The position numbers were made by a program, and so were the translations under genes. The notes below the pieces were generated by a model. It saw nothing but the letters and a program-made list of their open reading frames with translations, made no database searches and was not told the DNA's origin. Source: Beta vulgaris subsp. vulgaris (Eukaryota; Streptophyta; Magnoliopsida; Caryophyllales; Amaranthaceae). Taken from it: 64,000 bases of DNA. The DNA lies in assembly GCF_026745355.1 (NCBI RefSeq), contig NC_079202.1, positions 29,518,218-29,582,217 on the forward strand, given 5' to 3'. Of this stretch, positions 54,801 through 64,000 are shown one piece after another; the stretch's first letter is position 1, and each line of letters opens with the position of its first letter.

Positions 54801-57800
54801 TTACATCCTCTCTCCTAACTTACCAATCCAATCTTTATCATTGGTTGGCCATTTGTTTACATCACACATTTTAAGCCTATTACAGACATCAAACTTAATA
54901 CTCTTGACTACAATATTATGTCTATACACTGCTGCTTCCCATAGAACATGATTCCTAGTTCTCCAAACATGATACACTGTAGCTGCAAGAGCAGCATAGC
55001 AGACTCTTTGTTTATTCTTGCTTCTGTATTTTCTTCCCCAACGTTTCCATAAATCTACAATGTTTTCATTCCTGTTGCACTGCATCCCCAACCAATTCAT
55101 AATTTCCTTGCATATCCTGTTGCTGTATTCACACTGAAAAAATAGGTGTTCACAATCTTCTGGGTGGCTATCACACAGTAAGCAAGTAGTATCAGAGCAA
55201 ATATGTGCTTTTGCTAACTGAACTCTTGTTTTTAGCTTATTAAGGGCAACAAGCCAGCTGATAAACGAGTGTTTAGGAGCATTAGCAGCATTCCAGACCC
55301 AATGATGCCAATTCACCTTTTCTCTTTGTTCTGTAAGCCATTTGTAACCTTCTTTTGCTGAGTATTCCTTCTCTCCACCTAACCATCTGTTATTTGCATA
55401 AGCTGGCTTCAACTTCTCTTTCACCTTACAAATCAGTTTCCACACCCAACTTGCTGTAGGGGGAGGTTTATACTCCCACCAGTCCTGATCCCCTATGTAA
55501 ACTTGGTGCACCCACTTAATCCATAGCAAGTCCTCTTTTCTGGGCTATCTGCCAAACATATTTCGCAATAGCAGCAACATTCCATTTATAGCAGCCCCTT
55601 ACTCCTAGACCTCCAGTCTGTTTAGATCTACATATCCAATCCCAGGCAACAGGGGGAGGCCTATTCAGAATAATTTTCCCATCTCACAAAAACGATCTAC
55701 AAATCTGCACAATTCAATCAATCACATTCTTGGGTAAGACAAACACCTGAGCCCAGTATGTGTGTATACTTAATAGCACAGAATTAACAAGGGCAATTCT
55801 GGCAGCATATGATAGGTGTCTAGTGCTCCAACAAAGGATTCTCTTCATCATTCTATCCACTAAGAGATCACAGTCAGCCTTTGCAATTTTCTTTGTTGTA
55901 ATTGGGACCCCAAGGTATCTGAAAGAGAAGGAACCCCTTTGGAAACCAGATATTTGAAGAATCCTCACCTGCATATCCTCTTTCACATTCCCAAAATATA
56001 TAGCAGATTTGTCTTTATTCACATGTAATCCTGAAGTTTGTGAGAAAGTGTTCAATGCTCTTACAAGAAGTGAAACAGATTGCACTTCCCCTTTGCAAAA
56101 TAACATTAAGTCATCTGCAAACATTAAATGGGTGAGCTTCATTGCTTCACACTTGTTGTAATATTGAATCTTCACTTTTTGTTTCATCTTTTTCAAGATT
56201 CTTGTGAAGTATTCCATGACTAGCACAAAAACCAAAGGAGACACTGGATCCCCCTGTCTCAGTCCTTTTTTACCACTAAAAAAAACCTGTAAGCCCTCCA
56301 TTTAAGCTGAGAGAAAATGAGGGAGTAGTCAAACATGTCATTATCCATTCCACAAATCTCCTGGGAAACTTCAAGGCCTTCAGTAGATTCCTTATGAACT
56401 CCCAATTAACTGAGTCATAAGCCTTCTTTAAATCTATTTTTAATGTGCATCTAGCAACTCCATTCTTCCTTTTATAATGTTTAAGAATGTCTTGACACAC
56501 TATAATGTTGTGCATTATAACCCTTGTCTCAACAAATGCACTTTGAGTTGTATCAACAACAGTAGGAAGCACCTTCTTCAATCTTGCATAAATCATTTTT
56601 GAAATGATTTTATACACCACATTGCAGCAAGGAAATGGTCGAAATTGTGTCACATCCTCAGGCTGAGAGCATTTAGGAATCAAGCATAAAGATGTGGCAT
56701 TAATCTGTTTCAGAATCTTACGAGATTGGAAGAATTCAAGGACAGCTGCTATGATATCTGGGCCCACACAACCCCAAGCCTTCTTAAAGAAATGACTACT
56801 GTACCCATCAGGCCCAGGGGCCTTATTATCTTCAATTTCATTGAGAGCTATCCACACATCTTCACCAGTGAACTCTTGACACAACCCATTTTGTTGTTCT
56901 ATTGACAACACAGCACCCTCATTCATAATTGTGCTGCTTACATGTCCTGTAGATTCATCTGTAGTACCCAATAACTTCTCATAAAATTCCAAAAAGGCCT
57001 TCTCTACTTCTACTGGATCATGTTGCCATTCCCCTCTGATGTTTTTAATCTTGTAGATGTGATTAGTATCCCTTCTTTTCCTTAGACAAGCATGGAAATT
57101 GGTAGTGTTGGCATCACCACCTTTAAGCCATTGTTGCTTCACCTTTTGTCTAAGGAAACTCAATCTGGCTTTATTACTCACCATATACTCCTTATAAGCT
57201 TCCCTCTCTTCTCTATGAAGCATTCCATTCATTGGATCATGCTGAATGTGATTTTGCAACTCCAGTAACTTCATGTAAGCATTAGTTGCAATATTCTCTA
57301 TATCAGAGAATTTATTTCTATTTAATTCCTTCAGAACACCCTTTAAATTCTTCAACTTCTTTATCACCTGAAACATTTTAATCCCTCATACTTCCATATT
57401 CCACACACCCTGCACCTTTGCCATGAATTCACAATCTTCTGTCCACATATTGAAGAATCTAAAGGTTTTAGCTCTTTGGTTAATCATGTTATCCAAATTA
57501 AACACACAAGGAGTGTGATCTGAGCATCCGTTAGGCAGAAAAGAAATAGTGGCATTAGGAAAAACATTGAACCAAGCATCATTTCCAATAACTCTGTCTA
57601 ATTTCGAACAAACTCTATTTTCCCCTTCTTGTTTATTTGACCAAGAGAAAGCAGGCCCATTGAATTGCATATTATTCATGTCACAAGTCCTAAGACATTG
57701 CCTAAATTCCTCAACTTCATTCAATGTAACTGCACCCCCAATTCTTTCATGCAGATTTAGCACATTGTTGAAGTCACCATTTATTATCCACACATCATCT

Positions 57801-58195
57801 ATTGACCCCTTAAGTCTCCCTAGAGCCCTCCACAAATGACTTCTTTCCTCTGCCTCATTGCACCCATATACCACAGTCCAGAAGAATTTTTTCCCAGTAG
57901 CATTGTGAGTGACCTTGCAGTGAATAAATTGCACATCACTCCCAATAATATCCACATGAAAATGCCCCGGTTGCCACACAATACAAATCCTTCCTCCTAT
58001 ATGATTTTGCAGATTAGTCACCAGACTCCATTTAGGACAGACACCCGCATATACTTTAGGGAAGTTTATAGCCTTTACCTTAGTTTTAAGAAGAGCAAAT
58101 AACCCTATATTCTTCTGCTTCATGAACCATCTGATCTAATTCTGTTTTGTAGGGTTATTCATTCCTCTCACATTCCAAAAGCCTACCTTATCCAT
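54801..58195 (-). pseudogene. LINE-B ORF2: endonuclease, RT, zf-RVT
   Basis: Starts at ATG 58195 (VGFWNVRGMNNP). A TAG follows 19 codons later. Endonuclease to 57386: GLFALLKTKVKA (the catalytic Glu of LLETKV is Lys), IINGDFNNVLN, SKLDRVIGN, CSDHTPCVF. A TGA at 57388-57386, then RT (57376-56276): NKAPGPDGYSSHFFKKAWGC, CTLKIDLKKAYDSVNWEF. Frameshift at about 56285, then KKGLRQGDPVSPLVFVLVME and HLMFADDLMLF (intact FADD). Another break at 55714-55530, then zf-RVT (55529-54801): CLLCDSHPEDCEHLFFQCEY. It ends without RNase H. Confidence 0.92.
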
Positions 58196-59540
58196 GAGGT
58201 AGGGGCTCCACCCCGCTTTCATCTTGAGCTATCCCTTCCTCCTGCATTTCTACTTCTTGTGCCTCCTTCACCTTATTTCCTAACTGACTTCCTTCTATTA
58301 TCCTGGTGTTCCCCTGCTCACTTACATTCTCTACATTATTACCAACCCTCATTTCTGGAATAGAAGCTGCAATATTAGCCATAACAGACATATTATTCCC
58401 AGATTCTGGGACATTGCTAGTATGTTTCACCACTGCTTCTTTCGTTCTCCACACCTGTCTTGTTTGCACATTCCTCTGTGCAATTTCTTGTTTCTTCTTC
58501 CTGCATTGCTCCATGTTGTGCCCAATCCCTCTGCAATCAGTGCAGAATATTGGCTTGCATTCATATTCCACCTTCTGTTCTTGCATATCTGCTTTTTCAT
58601 TCATGAATACCACCTTATTTGGGAACTCTTGATCTATCTTGACTTCCACCAGCACTCTAGCATACTCTCACATATCCTTCTGAGCCGTAGCTCGATCTGT
58701 TCTGATTGACTTCCCTATGATGCCTGAAATTTTACTTAGAGCTCCTTGACCCCAATACTTCAGAGGTAGCCCTGGCATCCTGATCCAAGTAGGCACTACA
58801 CTCACACTTTCTCTACTTAAATCCAGGTCAGGAGACCAATTCTTGACTATAACAGGCTTTCCATCATAAAAGAGTGGACCTCCATCTATCGCTTTCTTCT
58901 TACCGTCCTCCAATCTAAATCTTACCATAAACACTCCATTCTCAAGCATCGCTATCTTCTCAATTCCATACTTCCCCCAATTCCTTCTGATTAATCCATT
59001 CACAATCCGATATGGAGGTTGACACCCTAAGATATACCATGCAATTGCAGAATTCTAGTATTCAATCTCTGGTTGTATATCTTCTAGTGTAATTTTCACA
59101 CATTCAGCATTATTTTCATTATTTTCTACATTCTTCTCTATTTCCAGGTTTAATCCTTCCACTCTAACATTCTCAAACAATGAAGATCTCCAATTAGGAT
59201 TCGTATTACCTGAACTAGGTTGCAATTGCTGCATCAGTAATGGCGATGGCGTAACCATTCCATTTCCTCCAGTTCGCAATGGAGCTCGCACCGACTCAAT
59301 CCAAGATTGAAATTGAGAGTTTGTTGCAGAGATATTCCCCATATCTCTCGCATATAATCGATCATTCAACGACGCAATGGAATCATCATCCTTCTCCTCT
59401 GACGTCCAACTCAAGTTTGATGATTCTGGCATTTCATTCACACTCTTCAATTTCTTCGCATCCGCTGTTTTAGGATGTTTCTCCTTCTTCTGATTACTCT
59501 TCTTCTTTCCGCCATTACCTTTCTTTGATCCTTTTGCCAT
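58188..59540 (-). pseudogene. LINE-B ORF1: DUF4283/CCHC protein with two stops
   Basis: One frame of 451 codons interrupted at a TAG (59057-59055, in EIEY-stop-NSAIAWYILG, a likely Trp position) and a TGA (58670-58668). Lys-rich N-terminus (MAKGSKKGNGGKKKSNQKK), then a DUF4283-like domain (NGLIRRNWGKYGIEKIAMLE, VVPTWIRMPGLPLKYWGQGA), then the knuckle CTDCRGIGHNMEQC (58655-58188 block) and an acidic tail. The stop TAA lies inside the ORF2 start region, giving an 8-nt overlap ATGGATAA. Confidence 0.9.
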
Positions 59541-59668
59541 GGCTTCAGCTTAACGTTGAGGTTCAAATCAGGGAATAACAGAATTTCGCGCGCCTTTTTC
59601 CTAGAGAGAGGAGAGAGTTTCTCTCACTAGAAAACTGAACTTCATTTTACGTGATTACTTTTTTGTTT

Positions 59669-59677
59669 AGAGGTCAC
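59669..59677. repeat. LINE-B target-site duplication, right copy
   Basis: AGAGGTCAC, followed by TTT as at the left copy. Confidence 0.85.
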
Positions 59678-60730
59678 TTTCATAACCTTAGAAATCACTC
59701 AAGGTACAATCCACCCTACCAAATACCAAAACATCCAAGTATTAGTACTCCAATAAAATTACAACTTTAAAATATTTTAAACCCTCTTAAAAGTGTTTTG
59801 AAACCCTCTTAAAAATTAAAACTCCAACTTTTAATGCCCCTAGTATCATACTACCATATTATTTATCAAAGCCCTTAAAAATCCATACTTTGATATTTAA
59901 AAATCCAACATAAGTATGCTAATAACAATTTCAGCAACTTATACTATCTTTAAAACCCTTTTAAAGTCACTCTAACATAGTTATAAATATTGACGTACTG
60001 AATTTTCATAACTAGTACTTTCATGCTTAAAACATAATTCAAACATGTATTTTAAATCTAAAATTTAATTCCTTTACTATACTAATTATATAATCTGAAA
60101 TATATATTTAAATAATCAAAGATACAAACTTTAAATATTAAAATATCAAAACAATACTTAAAACATCAAACCTAAGCATTAAAATAATATAGAGGAAGAG
60201 AACAACCAAGAGGAGAGCAGAGAAACTCGCGGCAGCCGAGGGGGAAGACCAGCTGTTGTTGGTCGGCGGTGGTCCGACAGTCAAGCGACAGAGGCAAGGA
60301 AGAGAGAAAGAAAACGGTCGAGGAGATAAGGAGAATCGTGAGAGATAGAGAATAGAAAATCAAGGTGATGTTTTATGTAATGTGGCAAAATTATGAATTA
60401 GGAGAGTATTTATAGGTTCCCCATTAGGGGTCCAAAAGAGAAATGAAATTGATGGGTTATTTAAATGAAAGATGATCATACAAAAGTTATAGATGTTTGG
60501 GTTCCTCTATCCCAATATTAAAATCTTTTGTACTTCCACTCAACTAATTAAATATTAAATAACTTTTAGAGTATGACTCAAGAAAATAATTGATTATTTA
60601 AAAACAATAAATAATCCTTTAACTTTAAAAATAGTCAACACTTGAATAAATTAATTAACTAAATACTAAAACATATATAAAAATACTTTTAAATATATTT
60701 ATAAAATTCATTAAATTGTGGGGGATTACA
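59678..60730 (-). repeat. Solo LTR, right segment
   Basis: AT-rich, with a GC-richer patch at 60190-60340. On the minus strand a TATA-like box near 60405-60415 and CT-rich leader text suggest U3/R here. Ends GGGGGATTACA, then the ACCAC duplication. Confidence 0.55.
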
Positions 60731-60735
60731 ACCAC

Positions 60736-62034
60736 TTTCTGAACAAAAATTAAAACGGTGCCACCATAGCCAATAAACCATCACGTTAACCACGACAACC
60801 CACCCAAAAATCCGCCAACACTACTTCAAAAATTCATAAACCTAAAAAATCAAAAAGAAAGAAAATGAAGAGGAAGAATGGATGAATACGTTTTCTTATG
60901 GCTTTAGATGACCAAATTCGACCAAGAAGACTCTAGATCTAGAGTTTTATTGGTTGCAAGTCTTACTTTACGCATATTTCATTCTCTCCCATCCTCTTTA
61001 GTCTATATACCGCTTCTATAGGTTAAATCGCATAATGATAGTGTAAAATCCACCCTTAAACCATATGGGTAATTTTTTTTTTCTTAAATCTAGCATGAGT
61101 TTTTTTTCTTTATACTCAATTACCATGGTAGTATCTAGAAAAAATAGTGTTTTGGTACCTTTTAACAAAACTTAAATTTAGGTTGGTATATCCCCACAAA
61201 AAAATTTTAGTGAGGTATATCCCCACAAAATACCCTATTATCCTGGTATATCCCCTCAAAAACCTCTTAACCATATGAATTTTTACATTTTCAAACACTT
61301 GTATTGCACAATTGCTTTTTATTTAAAACCATCTTTCTTATTTTTATTTTACTCACCTTTATATATTTTGTTTTCCTTTTCTCACTTTTTTTCCCGTGAT
61401 TTCCTTTATGTGAATAGTTTTCACGTGTAAACATTAAATATTCACACTTTCTTAGTAGAGTTAGAGAGAAACATGAGTCAAAAAGGTAAAATATTGATAT
61501 TTTACTTTCCATCAATTGTTTTATGATATTTATTATAATATCGCTTCGAATAATATTTTTGGAAGAATTTATTAAATGTCGATTTCTTGTCTTTTTGTCA
61601 CAAATTCACTTTTTTTTATATGAATAATATTATTTAACATTTATTTGAAATACTTATCAGTGACATCAATCAATTAAAATTTAGTGGAAGAGCTCAATCT
61701 GAAGCAAAATTATATTTAGAAAAATAAAATAGATAATACGAAAATTTTAAAATGTGAAAATCCATAAATAATGTTGAAATGGTTAACAAGGTTCTTATAA
61801 TATATTCAGATGTCGCCAAAATTTTAAAAATACTCATATGGTACATAGAGATTTTGTAAAATACCATCATTTCACTGCATTTCCTTAAAATAGTCACATT
61901 GTTAACTAGTGTACTTTAAACAACTACGCTATGTGAGCCCCGTATTTACTGTATATCACCAATAGTTATAAGGTATATTTTTCTTTTTTCTCTCTCCTCT
62001 ACTACTTTTCCACCAGAATTAACAATCATTACCG
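60736..62034. other. AT-rich spacer
   Basis: No gene supported. Contains the short repeat at 61185-61262. Confidence 0.6.
61185..61262. repeat. Short tandem repeat, about 31 bp, three copies
   Basis: GGTATATCCCC(A)CAAAA recurs at 61185, 61215 and 61246. Confidence 0.75.
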
Positions 62035-64000
62035 TTGGCGCCACTACCAAAACCAAACAACTTTCTTCCCCATTGCCACCCACCCCCATGCTCATCCTCC
62101 CATCCTAGCCCTGCTCCCCAATACCCCTCGGAGCCCACCCTTCTAGTCCCCCTGCCCAGCCCTTACCCCCCTCGCAGCCCACCTACAACCCCCAACAACC
62201 AGCCCTACCCTTCTAGCCCCAAGCCCCCTCACACACAACCCTAACCCCGCCAACCCCTGCTCTTCTTTCTCTTTCACCTTTCATCCTCCCCTATTCTGAA
62301 ACCTTTTTATAACAAAATTACTAATCATCATGTAATCGATTTTTTTTTTCGATTGAACGAGACTGATTTTTTCAGTTCCACCATGATAGGAGACAAAAAA
62401 AAAATTCCAATGCTAATTTTTCGGTGGATCGGATATTTTGTTTTCGTTTCCGGTGGAACGGAACCAGAAAAAATGCTAGGCTCCCCCCATGGTGGAACGA
62501 AAAATTGGTTCGGTTCGTGCAAAAAAAAATTCAAAACAATTAATAGTTTTGAGGCAAAAAAATATAAATTTGTATAATAATACGGGTGGAGTTTAGTAAA
62601 GACGGACGATAAATAGCCAGACCCATTTTAAAATAGCAATTTGGTATTTTGGTGTACTTCTGTTAGAGTTTCATATGTTGTAAGTATTAAAAAATGCAAG
62701 TAATATATAGACAGATTATGCATTAATAAAAATATTATGCTTAACAAAATTTCACTCTAGCCTTTCCATAAACATCTTCCTATTTTCAGTTTTTGCTTTT
62801 GTATATGATTAATATACTTAATTATATATTAGTTAAAATAAGGAAAATTTGATATTCTTGATCTACTCATTTAGACGTTTAAAAGAAGATCTCACGGGAA
62901 TTTATTTTTATTGTATGTTGGAAAGATTTAGAACATTATTTTCAAAATAGCTTCAAATTTACAAATTGGAAGATCAGACAAAAATGGAAGGAGTACTCTA
63001 ATAACACTTGCATTTCAAAAATATTTATCTTGTATAAGAAACTTGTAGTTCATAAACTTTGTGAAGATTTGGATGGAAGTATTTTTGAGTTTATTTTATC
63101 CCCTAAAAAAAAAATGAGTTTATTTTACATTCCAATTGCTTGGATTAGGTCAAATCAAGCCTGATTTTGTAATATATCGAAAATTTAAATTCACTTAATT
63201 TAATGATAACAATGATTAATAGTTAAGTTTATGCTTTAATTATAATAGCTGACTAAAATTTTGCTATAATTTCATCTTATAATATAAAGATTTTAGTTTT
63301 CATTAAATAAACTATTTACATGAATTATTAAAGATGTAAATGAGGATTTTGAGAGTAGTAAATAGAGAAATAATATAATATTTGAAAGTCAATGATGATG
63401 ACTTCTACTTACTTCGACCTCTCTTCTTCTTCCATGGAAATCAAGAACAAAAAATGAAAAAGAAATCAGGATTTGTTTGCCAACCAAAAGCACCGACCAA
63501 CTTTACCAAGTCCCTTGTTTTTCTTTAAGCTTCTTGAATTCATCCGTGGTTTCACTATTACCATCAACTAGCTTCAATGTTTTGAGCTTCTACAAAGCCA
63601 TAGCCATTTGCTTACTCAAACCATTAGTCACTCAAACTTACTCAAATCCCTCTATTTTGTCATTCCATAATTCGCGGGCAATCTTCCATGTCTCGCCAGA
63701 AAATGCAGCACAAGCAACCCGTCTCAAGCCTCTTTTTCGCATTTTCTCTCTTCTCTTCTTTACTTCGATACGAAAACAAAAACAATTGTGCACTCCCACG
63801 CCTGCCACCTTCGAACCACGCCCCGTCGCCTTCACTCGTCGACCACCAGTGCACCTTTGTGCGCTATCCTATCTCGAACCATACGCACTCTCAGCTCTCA
63901 TATTCTCTCATCTCTCACACTGTTGGCGTGATTTTCTTTCATTTAAGCAATGTGATCGCATATTTGACTGCCCATTGTTTCTGTCCAGAAATTAAGTATG
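62035..64000. other. Spacer with low-complexity patches
   Basis: C-rich (Pro/Ser-coding) stretch at 62035-62300, poly-A/T-rich DNA with repeated GGTGGAACG words at 62370-62530, AT-rich DNA to 63400, and a CT-richer end. Open frames at 63477-63995 (plus) and 63638-63835 (minus) have no recognisable domain. They could belong to a gene beyond the window edge but I cannot support that. Confidence 0.45.

Larger units (their letters stand above)
54662..59668 (-). mobile_element. L1-type LINE without RNase H (LINE-B)
   Basis: 5007 bp, minus strand, with a 9-bp (up to 12-bp) target duplication and a T run at 54662-54671 as poly-A tail. Short 5' UTR (59668-59541), ORF1 and ORF2. It is 5'-complete, has no RNase H and differs in sequence and organisation from LINE-A, so it is a separate lineage. 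Confidence 0.92.
53322..60730 (-). mobile_element. Probable chromovirus solo LTR, split by LINE-B
   Basis: Bounded by TGTAACACCCC and GGGGGATTACA (reverse complement TGTAATCCCCC) with a perfect 5-bp duplication ACCAC outside (53317-53321 and 60731-60735). Removing LINE-B and one target copy leaves about 2.4 kb without coding sequence. TGTAAC(A/G)CCCC starts and LTRs of 2-4 kb are typical of Tekay/Del chromoviruses. A TATA-like CTATAAATACTC on the minus strand near 60405-60415, followed by a CT-rich leader, suggests minus orientation. No internal retrotransposon sequence remains, so it is a solo LTR by inference. Confidence 0.65.

Noticed and set aside
62035..62244. 69-codon Pro/Ser-rich frame
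   Set aside because: Low-complexity C-rich DNA; codon pattern simply reflects composition.
63477..63995. 172-codon plus frame and overlapping minus frames at the window end
   Set aside because: No recognised domain, both strands open, low-complexity start; could be part of a gene beyond the edge but unsupported here.
1..64000. Host protein-coding, tRNA, rRNA or microRNA genes
   Set aside because: Scanned by eye; nothing with convincing family motifs or tRNA-like arms was found outside transposable elements. A tool-based scan could still find short RNA genes.

Overview
The window reads as gene-poor nuclear DNA of a flowering plant, probably a eudicot; no order or species can be proven from it. 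I find no intact host gene, rRNA, tRNA or CRISPR array. Nearly all recognisable coding sequence belongs to transposable elements, most of them carrying stops or frameshifts, separated by AT-rich spacer. The element types (Ty1-copia, Ty3-gypsy, L1-type LINEs with DUF4283/CCHC ORF1, a Rep-helicase Helitron, CACTA, MULE, hAT and Stowaway-like elements) are the usual set of a plant genome.

Layout. 1-13748: a minus-strand, Tat-like Ty3-gypsy derivative. Its LTR (about 13385-13748) and primer-binding site are followed leftward by 113-bp and 122-bp hairpin-rich tandem arrays. A plus-strand Sirevirus-like copia element (444-10977) sits inside the 122-bp array; its 5' LTR is cut short. 14029-15465: a CACTA element with a CGA target duplication. 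About 15466-16475: AT-rich sequence ending like an LTR. 16494-21719: a minus-strand copia element that has lost its integrase core and most of RT. 22900-33031: a 10.1-kb Helitron with recognisable TC start, 3' hairpin and CTAG end, carrying a multi-exon N-terminal region, a HUH/Y2 Rep and a PIF1-type helicase. About 33240-39053: a plus-strand Ty3-gypsy polyprotein whose RT is split by a 522-bp hAT MITE. 39054-42762: spacer. 42763-44330: a Stowaway-like MITE carrying a 1296-bp MULE. 45560-52935: a full-length minus-strand LINE (LINE-A) with an unusually long ORF1 and an RNase H tail. 53322-60730: a probable chromovirus solo LTR into which a second, different LINE (LINE-B, 54662-59668) inserted. 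60736-64000: AT-rich spacer.

How the parts relate. Four direct nestings are readable (copia in Tat array, hAT MITE in gypsy RT, MULE in Stowaway, LINE-B in solo LTR). Most are confirmed by exact target-site duplications: CGA, GCCACACC, TTTATTATA, ACCAC, a 14-bp one and a 9-12-bp one. The minus-strand Tat-like LTR and the leader of the gypsy element 20 kb away share an LTR promoter core, so the array-bearing element may be a non-autonomous partner of the pol-bearing family.

The most unusual signals are: the Helitron N-terminal region, a series of short exons all in phase 1 with duplicated modules; the three-hairpin unit of the tandem arrays; and the promoter-like, splice-donor-bearing segment read through inside the LINE-A ORF1.
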